A stretch of DNA of 52,296 nt, taken from the NCBI GenBank assembly GCA_020853705.1, contig JADYYK010000265.1, forward strand, positions 1 to 52,296. Direction: 5' to 3'. Source of the DNA: Deltaproteobacteria bacterium (lineage in GTDB: Bacteria; Myxococcota_A; Polyangia; Haliangiales; JADYYK01). The position numbers were made by a program, and so were the translations under genes. The notes beneath the pieces were generated by a model. It saw only the letters and a program-made list of their open reading frames with translations. It searched no databases and was not told where the DNA came from. Every line of letters starts with the position of its first letter. The first letter of the stretch is position 1. Shown here piece by piece: positions 33,914 through 42,656 of this stretch.

Positions 33914-35548
33914 GTGGTGCGCTGGCCGAGGTTCGCGAGCGGGTGCCTGGTCGCGCTGCTGCTCGGCAGCGACGGCCTGGCCGGGGCCACGCCGCTGTAC
34001 CAGCGCCTGTGTCTGCCCTGTCATGGCGCCGCCGGCGATGGTCGCGGGCCCGCGGCCGCGCTGCTGCCGGTGGCGCCGCGCGACTTCGTGCGCGCCGAGT
34101 ACAAGTGGCGCTCGACCGCGACCGGGCAGCTGCCGCTGGCCAGCGATCTGGAGCGCATCATCACCCGCGGCGTGCCCGGCGCCATGCCCGCCTTCGCGCT
34201 GACCCCGGCGCAGCTGGCGGCGCTGGTGCGCGAGGTGCAGGCCTTCTCGCCCCGCTTCCTGCGTCCCACTCCGGCCCCGGTGCCCCTGCCTGCGGGCCGG
34301 CCCGACGCCGTTCGCGGGCGGGGGCTGTTTCGCCGCCTGGGGTGCGTCGCCTGCCACCGCGCCAGCGATCTTGCGCCGGTGCTGGGCAGCGTCGAGGAGG
34401 TCGCGCGTACGCTGCGCACGGGGCTGAACGGCACCGCGATGCCGGCCTACACGACGCTGAGCGGCGACGAGCTGTGGGCGCTGGCGGCCTACGCCAGCAG
34501 CGCCAGGGTGGGTCGGCCGGTCGGTCCCGCGTCGCCCGTGCCGCCCACCTCGCCCGCGCCGTCCACGTCGCCCGCGCCGTCTGCGTCGCCCGCGCCCGCC
34601 CCGCCGCCCGCCGTCGCAGACCCGCTGTTCCCGGGCACCGTGCTGGCCATGGGGCCGGCGCCGGCCGGGCTGGCCCCCGCCGAGCGCACGCTGTCGGCGC
34701 TGCAGTGCGCGCGCTGTCACGCCGCCGAGTACCGCGCCTGGAGCGGCTCGCGCCACGCCCTCGCGCTGGGGCCGGGCCCCCAGGCGCTGATCGAGGCCAG
34801 CACGCGGGCCAGCGGCGCGGCGTGCCGCGGCTGTCACACCCCGACCGCGGAGCAGCCGGCCGAGGGTGTGACCTGCGCCAGCTGTCACCTGCGCGGCTGG
34901 CGCAAGCTGGGGCCACGCACTCGCCCCGCCGCGCTGCCCGATCCGGTGCTCGACGTCGTCACCGAGCCACGCTTCGAGCGCGCCGACTTCTGCCTGCCCT
35001 GTCACCAGGCGCCGCCCTTCCTCGACACCTACCGCGAGTGGCTGCTGGGGCCCTACATGCCGCGCGGCTTCGTGTGCCAGCACTGTCACATGCCGGCGGG
35101 CGACCACGGCTTTCGCGGCGCCCACGATCCCGATGCGGTCCGCCAGGGCATCGCGCTGGAGGCGCGCGCCCTCGCCGGCACGCTGCTGGTCACGCTGGCC
35201 AACGTCGGCTGCGGTCACCACTTCCCGACCACCGGGACGCCCGTGGCGCGGCTCGAGGTCAGCTTCGACGGCGCCCCGGCGCTGACCGAGCGCATCGGCA
35301 AGGGGCCCCCCGACACCCGCATCCCCTCGGGCGCCTCGCGCCAGCTGCGCTTCGCGGTGCCGGCCGGCGCGCGCAGCGCCCGGGTCGCGCTGCAGTTCCT
35401 GCCCGACGCCTTCTACGTCGACGTCTACCGCCGCGATCTGGCGACCCGCAAGCTGCTGCCCGAGGCGCGCGCTCGCCTGGAGGAGGCGCTGCGCCGGGCC
35501 GAAACCTCGGGCTTCCTGGTGCACCAGCGCGAGGTCGCGCTGCCATGA
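33914..35548 (+). CDS. seven-heme c-type cytochrome
   Basis: This 544-residue exported protein has seven CXXCH sites at about residues 33, 144, 265, 304, 321, 360 and 388. The first two lie in mono-heme cytochrome c domains. A Pro/Ala/Ser linker (about 200-235) leads to a multiheme module like cytochrome c554 proteins, then a beta-rich end. Any of three consecutive GTG codons (33911, 33914, 33917) places the signal peptide RWPRFASGCLVALLLG; I chose the one with AAAGG 7 bases upstream. ATG 33836 is an alternative. The terminal acceptor is not evident. It overlaps the isomerase gene as ATGA. Confidence 0.87.
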   Translation: MVRWPRFASGCLVALLLGSDGLAGATPLYQRLCLPCHGAAGDGRGPAAALLPVAPRDFVRAEYKWRSTATGQLPLASDLERIITRGVPGAMPAFALTPAQLAALVREVQAFSPRFLRPTPAPVPLPAGRPDAVRGRGLFRRLGCVACHRASDLAPVLGSVEEVARTLRTGLNGTAMPAYTTLSGDELWALAAYASSARVGRPVGPASPVPPTSPAPSTSPAPSASPAPAPPPAVADPLFPGTVLAMGPAPAGLAPAERTLSALQCARCHAAEYRAWSGSRHALALGPGPQALIEASTRASGAACRGCHTPTAEQPAEGVTCASCHLRGWRKLGPRTRPAALPDPVLDVVTEPRFERADFCLPCHQAPPFLDTYREWLLGPYMPRGFVCQHCHMPAGDHGFRGAHDPDAVRQGIALEARALAGTLLVTLANVGCGHHFPTTGTPVARLEVSFDGAPALTERIGKGPPDTRIPSGASRQLRFAVPAGARSARVALQFLPDAFYVDVYRRDLATRKLLPEARARLEEALRRAETSGFLVHQREVALP

Positions 35549-36330
35549 TCGAGCTCGGCTGCGACGTCTGGCTGCTGAAGCCGCTGCCGCGCTGGCTGCG
35601 CTGGGCCGCCAGCATCGGCTGCCGCCACGTCGAGATCATCTGCGACCGCGACCTCGACGGCGCCGGCGCCGCGACGCCGATCCCGGTCGCGCTGGCCGAT
35701 CAGGCGCGCACCCTGGCCGGCGAGCTCGGCCTCGGGCTGGGCGTGTGCGCCTCGGTGTGGAACCTGGCGCTGGGCGATGACGACCCGGCCTGGGCGGCGC
35801 GCTCGGCCGACGCCGTGCGCTGCGCCATCGAGTTCGCCGCCCGCGCCGGCGCGGCCTGGGTCGTGGTGCGCACCGATCCCGACGCCGGGCTGCGCGGCGC
35901 GCGCCGGCGCGAGCGCTTCCTGGACCACGCCGAGCGCCTGTCGCGCGAGGCCGCGGCCGCCGGGGTCACGCTGGCCCTGGAGAACCTGCACGACCCGCTG
36001 CCGCTGTTTCGCGACCTGCTCGGCCGGCCCGAGCTCGCGGCCTGGGCGGTGCTGTGGAACGTCGCGCACGCGCACGCCTTCGGCGGCCCGCTCACGCCCG
36101 CGGCCGGGCTGGCGCTGCTGCCGCGCGCGCCGCTGGCGTTCGCGCTGTCCGACAACGACGGCCACAGCGACGGTCACCTCGGGATCGGGCGCGGCAGCGT
36201 CGACGTCCGCGGCTTCCTGCCCCACGCGCTGGGGGCGCAAGTGCCGCTGTTCATCGAGGTGCATGAGGCCGCGGCGCTGGAGGCCAGCGTGCGGACGGTG
36301 CGGCGCTGGGCGCGCCGCCTGGCGACTTGA
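35545..36330 (+). CDS. sugar phosphate isomerase/epimerase-like TIM barrel (AP endonuclease 2 family)
   Basis: This 261-residue TIM-barrel protein has the metal-site pattern of the xylose-isomerase-like superfamily: ALENLHD (Glu), WNVAHAHAF (His), LSDNDGHSDGHL (Asp/His) and FIEVHE (Glu). It lacks a signal peptide and should be cytosolic, in contrast with the cytochrome gene it overlaps by 4 bases. Its substrate cannot be read from the sequence. The final TGA is part of an FNR-like box. Confidence 0.85.
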   Translation: MIELGCDVWLLKPLPRWLRWAASIGCRHVEIICDRDLDGAGAATPIPVALADQARTLAGELGLGLGVCASVWNLALGDDDPAWAARSADAVRCAIEFAARAGAAWVVVRTDPDAGLRGARRRERFLDHAERLSREAAAAGVTLALENLHDPLPLFRDLLGRPELAAWAVLWNVAHAHAFGGPLTPAAGLALLPRAPLAFALSDNDGHSDGHLGIGRGSVDVRGFLPHALGAQVPLFIEVHEAAALEASVRTVRRWARRLAT

Positions 36331-36368
36331 TCCGGGTCAAGCGGGGCTGGAGCCGCCCGGCCTAGGAT
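36327..36368 (+). promoter_or_regulatory. FNR/DNR-like site and -10 element, class II layout
   Basis: TTGAT-CCGG-GTCAA (36327-36340) differs by one base from TTGAT-N4-ATCAA. A -10-like TAGGAT lies at 36363-36368, which puts the start of transcription near 36375, 41.5 bases from the site centre. That is the classic position for activation by FNR/DNR/FixK regulators. The target is the tautomerase gene. Confidence 0.55.
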
Positions 36369-36389
36369 GGCTTGCGTGACGAGCCCTGA

Positions 36390-36407
36390 CCGCCAGGTCA
36401 CTGGCGG
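36390..36407 (+). other. perfect hairpin in the predicted 5' leader
   Basis: CCGCCAG and CTGGCGG form a 7-base stem with a GTCA loop, about 15-32 bases into the predicted transcript of the tautomerase gene. It may be a leader structure or a regulator site. The remaining bases to 36511 show nothing else. Confidence 0.35.
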
Positions 36408-36511
36408 AGGACGCAATCGATTGACGGCGGGCCGCGGCGCCGGTTGGGGCGCCGAGCTGCCCGCGCGACCCTCGTCCAGACCGCGCCACCGCCGACCAAG
36501 CAGAGGAGCCC

Positions 36512-36922
36512 ATGCCCAGCCTTGACGTGACCCTGCCCGAGGTCTCCCTCGAGACCCGGACCCGCCTGGCCCGCGAGTTGACCGAGGCCTTCGCCGACGC
36601 GACCCACTTCGAGCGCGAGCTGCTCGACGTGTTCTTCCACGAGTACCCCCCCGGCAGCGCCGCGCACGGCGGCGTGATGGTCACGGGCGCGGTCCGCGCC
36701 TGCCACCTCGCGATCGCGTGCCCGCGCATCTCCCGCGCCACCAAGCAGCAGGTCGGCGCCTCGCTCAGCGCGGTCTTCGCGCGCGTCACCGGCTGGGGGG
36801 TCGCCCCGGTCATTCACATCCAGGAGTTCCCCTACGACAACGTCGTGGTCGACGGCCAGCTCCTGAGCGATGCCTTCGAGGCGTGCCGCCAGCGGCGGTT
36901 CTACTATCCCCTCGAAGACTGA
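36512..36922 (+). CDS. tautomerase-superfamily protein
   Basis: This encodes 136 residues. It starts MPSLDVTLPEVSLETR; Pro2 would be the catalytic base after Met removal, as in 4-oxalocrotonate tautomerase proteins. It has roughly twice the length of a 4-OT monomer, so it probably holds two beta-alpha-beta units. The C-terminal RRFYYPLED is shared by longer members. AGAGGAG precedes the ATG. Likely a cytosolic tautomerase of unknown substrate. The stop overlaps the convergent TetR gene by 19 bases. Confidence 0.8.
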   Translation: MPSLDVTLPEVSLETRTRLARELTEAFADATHFERELLDVFFHEYPPGSAAHGGVMVTGAVRACHLAIACPRISRATKQQVGASLSAVFARVTGWGVAPVIHIQEFPYDNVVVDGQLLSDAFEACRQRRFYYPLED

Positions 36923-37566
36923 CCTGACCTCGGCCGCGGTGGTCGCGCCGCCGTCAGCGCGTCGAGCACGGTGTCGACCAGCCAGTGTACGTGGCGCCGG
37001 CGCTCGTCGAGCGCGGCCGCCGCGGTGGGATCGCTGCCCCACAGCGGGGCCAGCAGCGGCGCGTAGGTGAAGTAGTTGATGACGGTGCCCGAGAAGGTCA
37101 GGAAGAAGTGGCGTGGCGCCAGCGGCCCGCTGGCGGGCGTCAGCTCGGCCAGGGCCTGCTCGATCCAGGTGAACAGGGGGGCCAGGTTGCGCTCGATCAG
37201 CGGATGGGTCTCGGGGCTACCGACCTGCTGCTGGATCAGCGCGGCGTAGCGAGCGTGGTCGGCCATGAAGGTCAGGTAGGCGTCGATCATGCGGTGCAGG
37301 CGCTCGCGCACGGTGCCGGCGCCGGCGTAGGCGGTCGCCAGCGCGTCGCGGTGGGCCTGGTAGTAGCCCTCGAGGATCTGCTCGAACAGGGCCTCCTTGC
37401 TGCCGAAGTGGTAAAACACCAGCGCCTTCTGGACCCGGGCCTGGTGCGCGATGTCCTGCACGCTGACGGCGGCGAAGCCGCGCCCGCAGAACAGCTCGTC
37501 GGCGGCGGCGCGGATGCGCTGGGCGGTGTCCTGCTTGGGCCTGGGCTTGCTGAGCTTCGGTTTCAA
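36904..37566 (-). CDS. TetR-family transcriptional regulator
   Basis: This 220-residue protein has an N-terminal helix-turn-helix of TetR type (about 15-60, AADELFCGRGFAAVSVQDIA and FYHFGSKEALF). The C-terminal ligand domain is typical of regulators of lipid or aromatic catabolism. The start is a TTG at 37566, supported by GAGGAG about 6 bases upstream. Two palindromes between this gene and the divergent ThDP enzyme gene are its likely operators, so it should repress itself and the ThDP-SDR genes until a ligand binds. Confidence 0.9.
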   Translation of the reverse strand: MKPKLSKPRPKQDTAQRIRAAADELFCGRGFAAVSVQDIAHQARVQKALVFYHFGSKEALFEQILEGYYQAHRDALATAYAGAGTVRERLHRMIDAYLTFMADHARYAALIQQQVGSPETHPLIERNLAPLFTWIEQALAELTPASGPLAPRHFFLTFSGTVINYFTYAPLLAPLWGSDPTAAAALDERRRHVHWLVDTVLDALTAARPPRPRSGQSSRG

Positions 37567-37582
37567 GGGCTTCTCCTCGGGC

Positions 37583-37621
37583 TTGACCGAATGGTCAAAT
37601 AACTGTTGACCGATCGGTCAA
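37583..37621. promoter_or_regulatory. two palindromic TetR operators
   Basis: TTGACCGATCGGTCAA (37606-37621) is a perfect 16-base palindrome. TTGACCGAATGGTCAA (37583-37598) is the same site with two changed central bases. Their centres are 23 bases apart, about two helical turns, so two dimers could bind on one face of the DNA and control both divergent genes. Confidence 0.85.
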
Positions 37622-37676
37622 GACAGTGCCAGAGTGGCGGTGGCTGCGCAAGGCGGCCGTCGAAGGAGGCAGAAAA

Positions 37677-39455
37677 ATGGCGCTGGCGATGCTGGAGCGG
37701 AAGACCAAGATCAAGGGCGGCGAGATCATCTCGCGGATGCTGGCGGCCGAGGGCGTGCGCAAGGTGTTCGGCATCATCGACGGGACCTACTTCGGGTTCT
37801 ACTCGACCCTGCGCCAGCACGGCATCGACCTGGTCACGCCGCGCCACGAGACCAGCGCCGCGCACATGGCGGGGGCGCTGGCGCGCCTGACCGGGGGCCT
37901 CGGCGTGTGCATGGCCTCCAACGGCCCCGGGGTCGCCAACGTGCTGCCCGGCGTCGCGGTCGAGCAGGCCGAGGGCAACCGCGTGCTGCTCATCACCAGC
38001 TCGCGCCGCGAGGGCATCATCGATCCGGATCGCGGCGGCACCTACCAGTACTTCCCGCAGGTCGAGGTCACCCGCGCCATGTGCAAGTGGAGCTGCGCGG
38101 TGCCCTCCATCGACCGCGTCGCCGAGGTGCTGCGGCGCGCGCTGCGCATCTCCTTCGAGGGCCGCCCTGGCGTGGTCCACGTCGACGTGCCCGAGAGCAT
38201 CATGAACGCCGAGCACGAGCTGGGCGCCGACTGGCTGCGCGAGCCGGCGCGCTCGCGCGTCACGGCGCCGATGTCACCCGGGCGCGACCAGGTGGTCGCG
38301 GCGGCGCGCATGCTGGCCGAGGCCAAGCGCCCGATGCTGCACGTCGGCTCCGGCGTGGTGCACGCCGGCGCCAGCGCCGAGGTGCACGCCCTGGCCGCGC
38401 TGCTGGAGGCGCCCATCACCACCAGCTGGGCTGCCCGCGCCGCGGTCGACGAGCGCCGTGCCCAGGTGGTGCCGATGATCTACGTCGACGCCGTCAAGCA
38501 GGCGCGCACCAGCACCGATCTGGTGCTGGTGCTGGGCTCGCGCATGGGCGAGACCGAGTGGTGGGGCAAGGCGCCGTACTGGGCGCCGCCGGCCGAGCAG
38601 CGCCTGATCCAGGTCGACCTCGAGGCCCAGAACCTGGGCAACAACCGCCCCGTCGATCTGGCGGTGCAGGCCGATGTGCGCGTCTTCCTGCGCGCCGTGC
38701 TGGCCGAGCTCGAGGCCACCCGGCCCACCATGGCGCTGGAGCCGCGGCGTGAGCTCATCAGCAAGCTGCGCGGCGCCTGCGAGCGCCGCCGCGCCAAGCT
38801 CGACGAGCACCTGGCCGGGACCGCCCTGCCGATGGCGACCGCGCACGTCGCCGCGGTGTGCCAGGCGACCTTCGCCGACGACGCCGTGGTCGTGGTCGAC
38901 GGCGGCAACACCGCCATCTGGGGCCAGTTCTTCCATGAGGTGCGGCGCCCGGGCACCATGCTGGGCACGCCCAAGATGGGCATGCTGGGCGCCGGCGTCG
39001 CGCAGGCGCTGGGCGCGCAGGTGGCCTGCCCGGGGCGCCAGGTCTACTGCATCATCGGCGACGGCGCCATGGGCTTCCATCCCCAGGAGATCGAGACCGC
39101 GGTGCGCAACCAGCTGCCGGTGATCTACCTGGTGGTCTGCGACAAGCAGTGGGGCATGGTCAAGATGAACCAGCAGTTCGCGCTGCGGCCCATCAAGACC
39201 CTGCTCATGAAGTCGCTGGGGCCCGACGAGACCATCAACGCCGACCTCGGCGAGATCGAGTTCGACGCCCTGGCGCGCGCCATGGGCGCCCACGGCGAGC
39301 GGGTGTCCGACCCGCGCGGCCTGCGCGAGGCCATCCAGCGCTCGCTGGCCTCGGGGCGCTGCGCGGTGATCCACGTCGATGTCGATCCGGTCAAGCACAT
39401 GTGGGCGCCCAACCTGAAGACCTTCAAGGACATGCACCAGGAGCCGCGGTCGTGA
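37677..39455 (+). CDS. thiamine diphosphate-dependent enzyme (acetolactate synthase-like)
   Basis: This 592-residue protein has the three-domain fold of ThDP enzymes. An N-terminal domain carries the cofactor-activating Glu in PRHETSAAHMAGA. A central domain follows, then the C-terminal ThDP motif GDGAMGFHPQEIETAVRNQ. The closest layouts are acetolactate synthases and 2-hydroxyacyl-CoA lyases, so C-C bond making or cleavage is expected. AAGGAGG lies 7 bases before ATG 37677. No small regulatory subunit of acetolactate synthase follows, which argues against a standard IlvB role. It is followed by the SDR fusion with a GTGA overlap. Confidence 0.88.
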   Translation: MALAMLERKTKIKGGEIISRMLAAEGVRKVFGIIDGTYFGFYSTLRQHGIDLVTPRHETSAAHMAGALARLTGGLGVCMASNGPGVANVLPGVAVEQAEGNRVLLITSSRREGIIDPDRGGTYQYFPQVEVTRAMCKWSCAVPSIDRVAEVLRRALRISFEGRPGVVHVDVPESIMNAEHELGADWLREPARSRVTAPMSPGRDQVVAAARMLAEAKRPMLHVGSGVVHAGASAEVHALAALLEAPITTSWAARAAVDERRAQVVPMIYVDAVKQARTSTDLVLVLGSRMGETEWWGKAPYWAPPAEQRLIQVDLEAQNLGNNRPVDLAVQADVRVFLRAVLAELEATRPTMALEPRRELISKLRGACERRRAKLDEHLAGTALPMATAHVAAVCQATFADDAVVVVDGGNTAIWGQFFHEVRRPGTMLGTPKMGMLGAGVAQALGAQVACPGRQVYCIIGDGAMGFHPQEIETAVRNQLPVIYLVVCDKQWGMVKMNQQFALRPIKTLLMKSLGPDETINADLGEIEFDALARAMGAHGERVSDPRGLREAIQRSLASGRCAVIHVDVDPVKHMWAPNLKTFKDMHQEPRS

Positions 39456-41266
39456 GGCTGCTCGTCACCGGCGCCGCCGGCTATCTGGGTCGCAAGCTGT
39501 GCGCCGCGCTGGCCGCGGCCCCGGGCCCGCTCCAGGCCATCGTCGCCATGGACGTGCGCGAGACCCCGCCGGCGGAGCGGCTGCCCGGCGTCGTCTACGA
39601 GACGCTCGACATCCGCGCGCCCGAGCTGGGCGCGCTGCTGGCGCGGCACCAGATCGATCGCGTGGTCCACCTGGCGTCGATCGTGACGCCGACGCGCGGC
39701 TGCACCCGGCAGCAGCAGTACGAGGTCGACGTCCTGGGTACGCGCAACCTGCTCGAGGCCGCGGTGGCCCACGGCGTGCGCCACCTGGTGGTGACCAGCA
39801 GCGGGGCCGCCTACGGCTACCACGCTGACAACGCCGCGCTGCTGACCGAGGATGCCCCCCTGCGCGGCCACCCCGCGTTCGCCTACGCCGACCACAAGCG
39901 CCAGGTCGAGGCGCTGCTGGCGGACTACCGCGGCGCGCACCCAGAGCTCGGCCAGCTGGTGCTGCGGCTGTCCACGGTGCTCGGCCCGGATACCCACAAC
40001 CAGATCACCGATCTGTTCGAGCAGCCGGTCATCCTCGGGCTGCGCGAGGCGTCGTCGCCGTTCTGCCTGGTGTGGGACGAGGACGTGGTGGCCTGCCTGG
40101 CCGCGGCGGTGCGCGGCGAGGCCACCGGCGTCTACAACCTGACCGGGGAGGGCGTGATGACCCTGCGCGAGATCGCGGCCGCGCTGGGCAAGCGCTTCGT
40201 GCCGCTGCCCGCCGACCTCGTGCGCCGCGGCCTGGCCGTGCTGCAGCGGCGCGGCCTGACCCAGTACGGCCCCGAGCAGGTCGACTTCCTGCGCTACCGG
40301 CCGGTGCTGTCGAGCCGCAAGCTGGCCGACGAGCTCGGCTTCAGGCCGCGCAAGACCACGCGCCAGGTGTTCGCGCTGTACCAGCAGGGCGCCGCCGCGC
40401 GCGCGCGCCGGGGCAGGCCGGCGCGGCCGGCGCCCGCGGCCACGTCGCGGCCGGGCCCCGCGCCAGCGTCGACCCGCAAGGTCGTGGTGATCACCGGGGC
40501 CGCGGGCGGGATCGGCCTGGCGCTGGCCTGGCGCTTCGCGCGCGACGGGGCCGAGGTGGCGCTGCTCGATCGCGACGCCGAGGCGCTGCAGCGGGCCCTG
40601 GAGGCGCTGCGCGCGGCCGGCCACAGCGCCATGGCCGAGGTCTGCGACGTGTGTGACGTCGCGGCCTGCGAGGCCGCCATCGCCGCGGTGCGCAGGCGCT
40701 TGGGCGGCGTGGACGTGCTGATCAACAACGCCGGCATCAGCCATCGCAGCCTGCTGGTCGACACCACCCCGGCGGTGCTGCACCGGGTCATGGACGTCAA
40801 CTTCTTCGGCGCCGTGCACTGCACCCGCGCCGCGCTGGACAGCCTGCTCGAGCGCCGCGGCGTCGTGGTCGCGGTGTCCAGCGTGGCCGGCTTCGCGCCG
40901 CTGATCGGGCGCACCGGCTACGCCGCCAGCAAGCACGCGCTGCACGGCTTCTTCGACTCGCTGCGCGCCGAGGTCGCCAGCCAGGGCGTCGCGGTGCTGC
41001 TGGTGTGCCCGTCGTTCACCGACACCGGGATCGATCGGCACGCGCTGGCGGGCGACGGCGGGCCCGCGGGGCAGCTCAAGGCCGCGGTCGGCAAGCTGGC
41101 GACGCCGGATGAGGTCGCGGCCGAGGTCGCCGCCGCGGTGGCGCGGCGCCAGCGCCTGCTGGTGCTGTCGCCGGTGGGCAAGGCCGCCTACTGGCTGTCG
41201 CGCCTGGTGCCGGCCGCCTACGAGCGCGCCATGCGCGCCAGCGTGCGCAGCGAGTTCCCGGTGTAG
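39452..41266 (+). CDS. fusion of NAD-dependent epimerase and short-chain dehydrogenase
   Basis: This encodes 604 residues from a GTG with AGGAG 8 bases upstream, overlapping the preceding stop. Residues 1-320 form an extended SDR/epimerase with TGAAGYLG and YADHK. A Pro/Ala-Arg linker (about 315-345) leads to a classical SDR with TGAAGGIG, NNAG and YAASK. Both halves keep the catalytic YXXXK and cofactor motif, so both could be active in sequence on a hydroxy- or keto-intermediate. With the ThDP enzyme it suggests condensation followed by reduction. The substrate is unknown. Confidence 0.9.
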   Translation: MRLLVTGAAGYLGRKLCAALAAAPGPLQAIVAMDVRETPPAERLPGVVYETLDIRAPELGALLARHQIDRVVHLASIVTPTRGCTRQQQYEVDVLGTRNLLEAAVAHGVRHLVVTSSGAAYGYHADNAALLTEDAPLRGHPAFAYADHKRQVEALLADYRGAHPELGQLVLRLSTVLGPDTHNQITDLFEQPVILGLREASSPFCLVWDEDVVACLAAAVRGEATGVYNLTGEGVMTLREIAAALGKRFVPLPADLVRRGLAVLQRRGLTQYGPEQVDFLRYRPVLSSRKLADELGFRPRKTTRQVFALYQQGAAARARRGRPARPAPAATSRPGPAPASTRKVVVITGAAGGIGLALAWRFARDGAEVALLDRDAEALQRALEALRAAGHSAMAEVCDVCDVAACEAAIAAVRRRLGGVDVLINNAGISHRSLLVDTTPAVLHRVMDVNFFGAVHCTRAALDSLLERRGVVVAVSSVAGFAPLIGRTGYAASKHALHGFFDSLRAEVASQGVAVLLVCPSFTDTGIDRHALAGDGGPAGQLKAAVGKLATPDEVAAEVAAAVARRQRLLVLSPVGKAAYWLSRLVPAAYERAMRASVRSEFPV

Positions 41267-41324
41267 TCGCCGCTCCGGGCCGGCACCATCACCTCGCCCA
41301 GCTTGACCACCAGATCACCCCTGG

Positions 41325-42656
41325 TCAGCCCCCCGGCCAACCCTCGTGCGCGATGGCGCGCAGGTTGATCTGGTTGGTGCCCTCGTAGATCTGCGTCAGC
41401 TTGGCGTCGCGGAAGGCCTTCTCGGCCCGGGCCCGCAGCACACCGGCGCCGGGCGGCACCAGGTCCAGCGCGACGGTGGCCGCCGCCATCGCGGCGTCGC
41501 TGCCCGTGAGCTTGGCGGTGGCGCCCAGCACGACCTGGCGCGCCCAGGCTGCCGCGGTCTCGGGCGCGCGCTCGCGCCGCGCCAGCGCCGCACCCAGCAG
41601 CCGGCCACCCAGCCCGAGCGGCCCAGGGGCCAGCGCCAGCGCGCGCTGCGCGAGCGGCCCCGGCAGCAGCACCTCGTCGGCGTGCTGGGCGGCCTCGAGG
41701 TAGGCGGCGCGCGCGACGCGGATCGACACCGCCATGCGCGCCAGGGCGTCCTCCATCCAGGGCTCGCGGCGGCCCCGCGTGGCCTGCAGCGCCACGGTGA
41801 ACGCCTCGCGGGCTAGGCCGGTCGCGATGGCGCCCACTGGCCCGCGCGAGATCGCCAGCACCCGGCGCGACAGCTCCCAGCCCGAGCCCTCGGCGCCGAT
41901 GCGCTGCGCCGCCGGTACCACGGCGTCGTCCCACAGCAGCTCCGCGGCGGGGCAGGCGCGCTGGCCGAGCTTGCGTTCCAGGCGCGGGCACGACATGCCC
42001 GGCGTGCCGCGGCGCACCACGAAGGCGGTCCACGACGGCAGCGGCCGCTGGCGCTCGACGGCCACGAACACGACCACCCACTCGGCCACGTTGCCGTTGG
42101 AGATGAAGACCTTGCGGCCGTGCAGGCGGTAGCCGTCCAGGCCGCGCACGGCGTGGCTATGCACCGCGCCGCGCGCCAGGCCGTCGGCCTCCTCGACGTC
42201 GGAGCCGCCGCCCGGCTCGGTGATGGCGAAGGCGCACAGCTGCGGCGCCGGCCCGCGCGCCGCCGCGGTGACCTCGCCGAGCACCCGGCGCGCCAGGTCG
42301 AGCTGGCCGCCCAGCAGCAGCGGCAACATGCCGAGCGCGTGAGCGCCGAAGATGTTGGCCAGGCCGGCGTCGCCGGCGCACAGCTCCTCCATGGCCACGC
42401 TCATGTCGACGATGCCCAGGCCCTGGCCACCCCAGGCGCTCGGGACCACGCCGCCGAGCCAGCCGTCGTCGGCGCCGGCGCGCACCACGTCCCACGGGAA
42501 GTGGTCGTGCTCGCGCTCCAGGCGACGCTCCAGGCCGAGGGCCACCGGGCGCAGGTGGCGGTCGGCGAAGCCGCGCGCGCGGCGCACGATGGCGCGGAGC
42601 CGCGCCGCCCCCGGCCCCACCGGCGTGTAGTCGACCGCCAGCGGGCCGTCGCTCAC
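41325..42656 (-). CDS. acyl-CoA dehydrogenase family protein
   Basis: This 443-residue flavoenzyme has AITEPGGGSD (FAD/substrate contact) and, near the C-terminus, QIYEGTNQI with the catalytic-position Glu. GTG 42656 overlaps the stop of the decarboxylase-like gene (GTGA). It would oxidise an acyl-CoA at the alpha-beta position with FAD and pass electrons to ETF. Immediately after TNQI there is a run of six G at the stop, and a one-base insertion there would add a plausible extension; see findings. The upstream limits and the internal motifs are firm. Confidence 0.9.
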   Translation of the reverse strand: MSDGPLAVDYTPVGPGAARLRAIVRRARGFADRHLRPVALGLERRLEREHDHFPWDVVRAGADDGWLGGVVPSAWGGQGLGIVDMSVAMEELCAGDAGLANIFGAHALGMLPLLLGGQLDLARRVLGEVTAAARGPAPQLCAFAITEPGGGSDVEEADGLARGAVHSHAVRGLDGYRLHGRKVFISNGNVAEWVVVFVAVERQRPLPSWTAFVVRRGTPGMSCPRLERKLGQRACPAAELLWDDAVVPAAQRIGAEGSGWELSRRVLAISRGPVGAIATGLAREAFTVALQATRGRREPWMEDALARMAVSIRVARAAYLEAAQHADEVLLPGPLAQRALALAPGPLGLGGRLLGAALARRERAPETAAAWARQVVLGATAKLTGSDAAMAAATVALDLVPPGAGVLRARAEKAFRDAKLTQIYEGTNQINLRAIAHEGWPGG

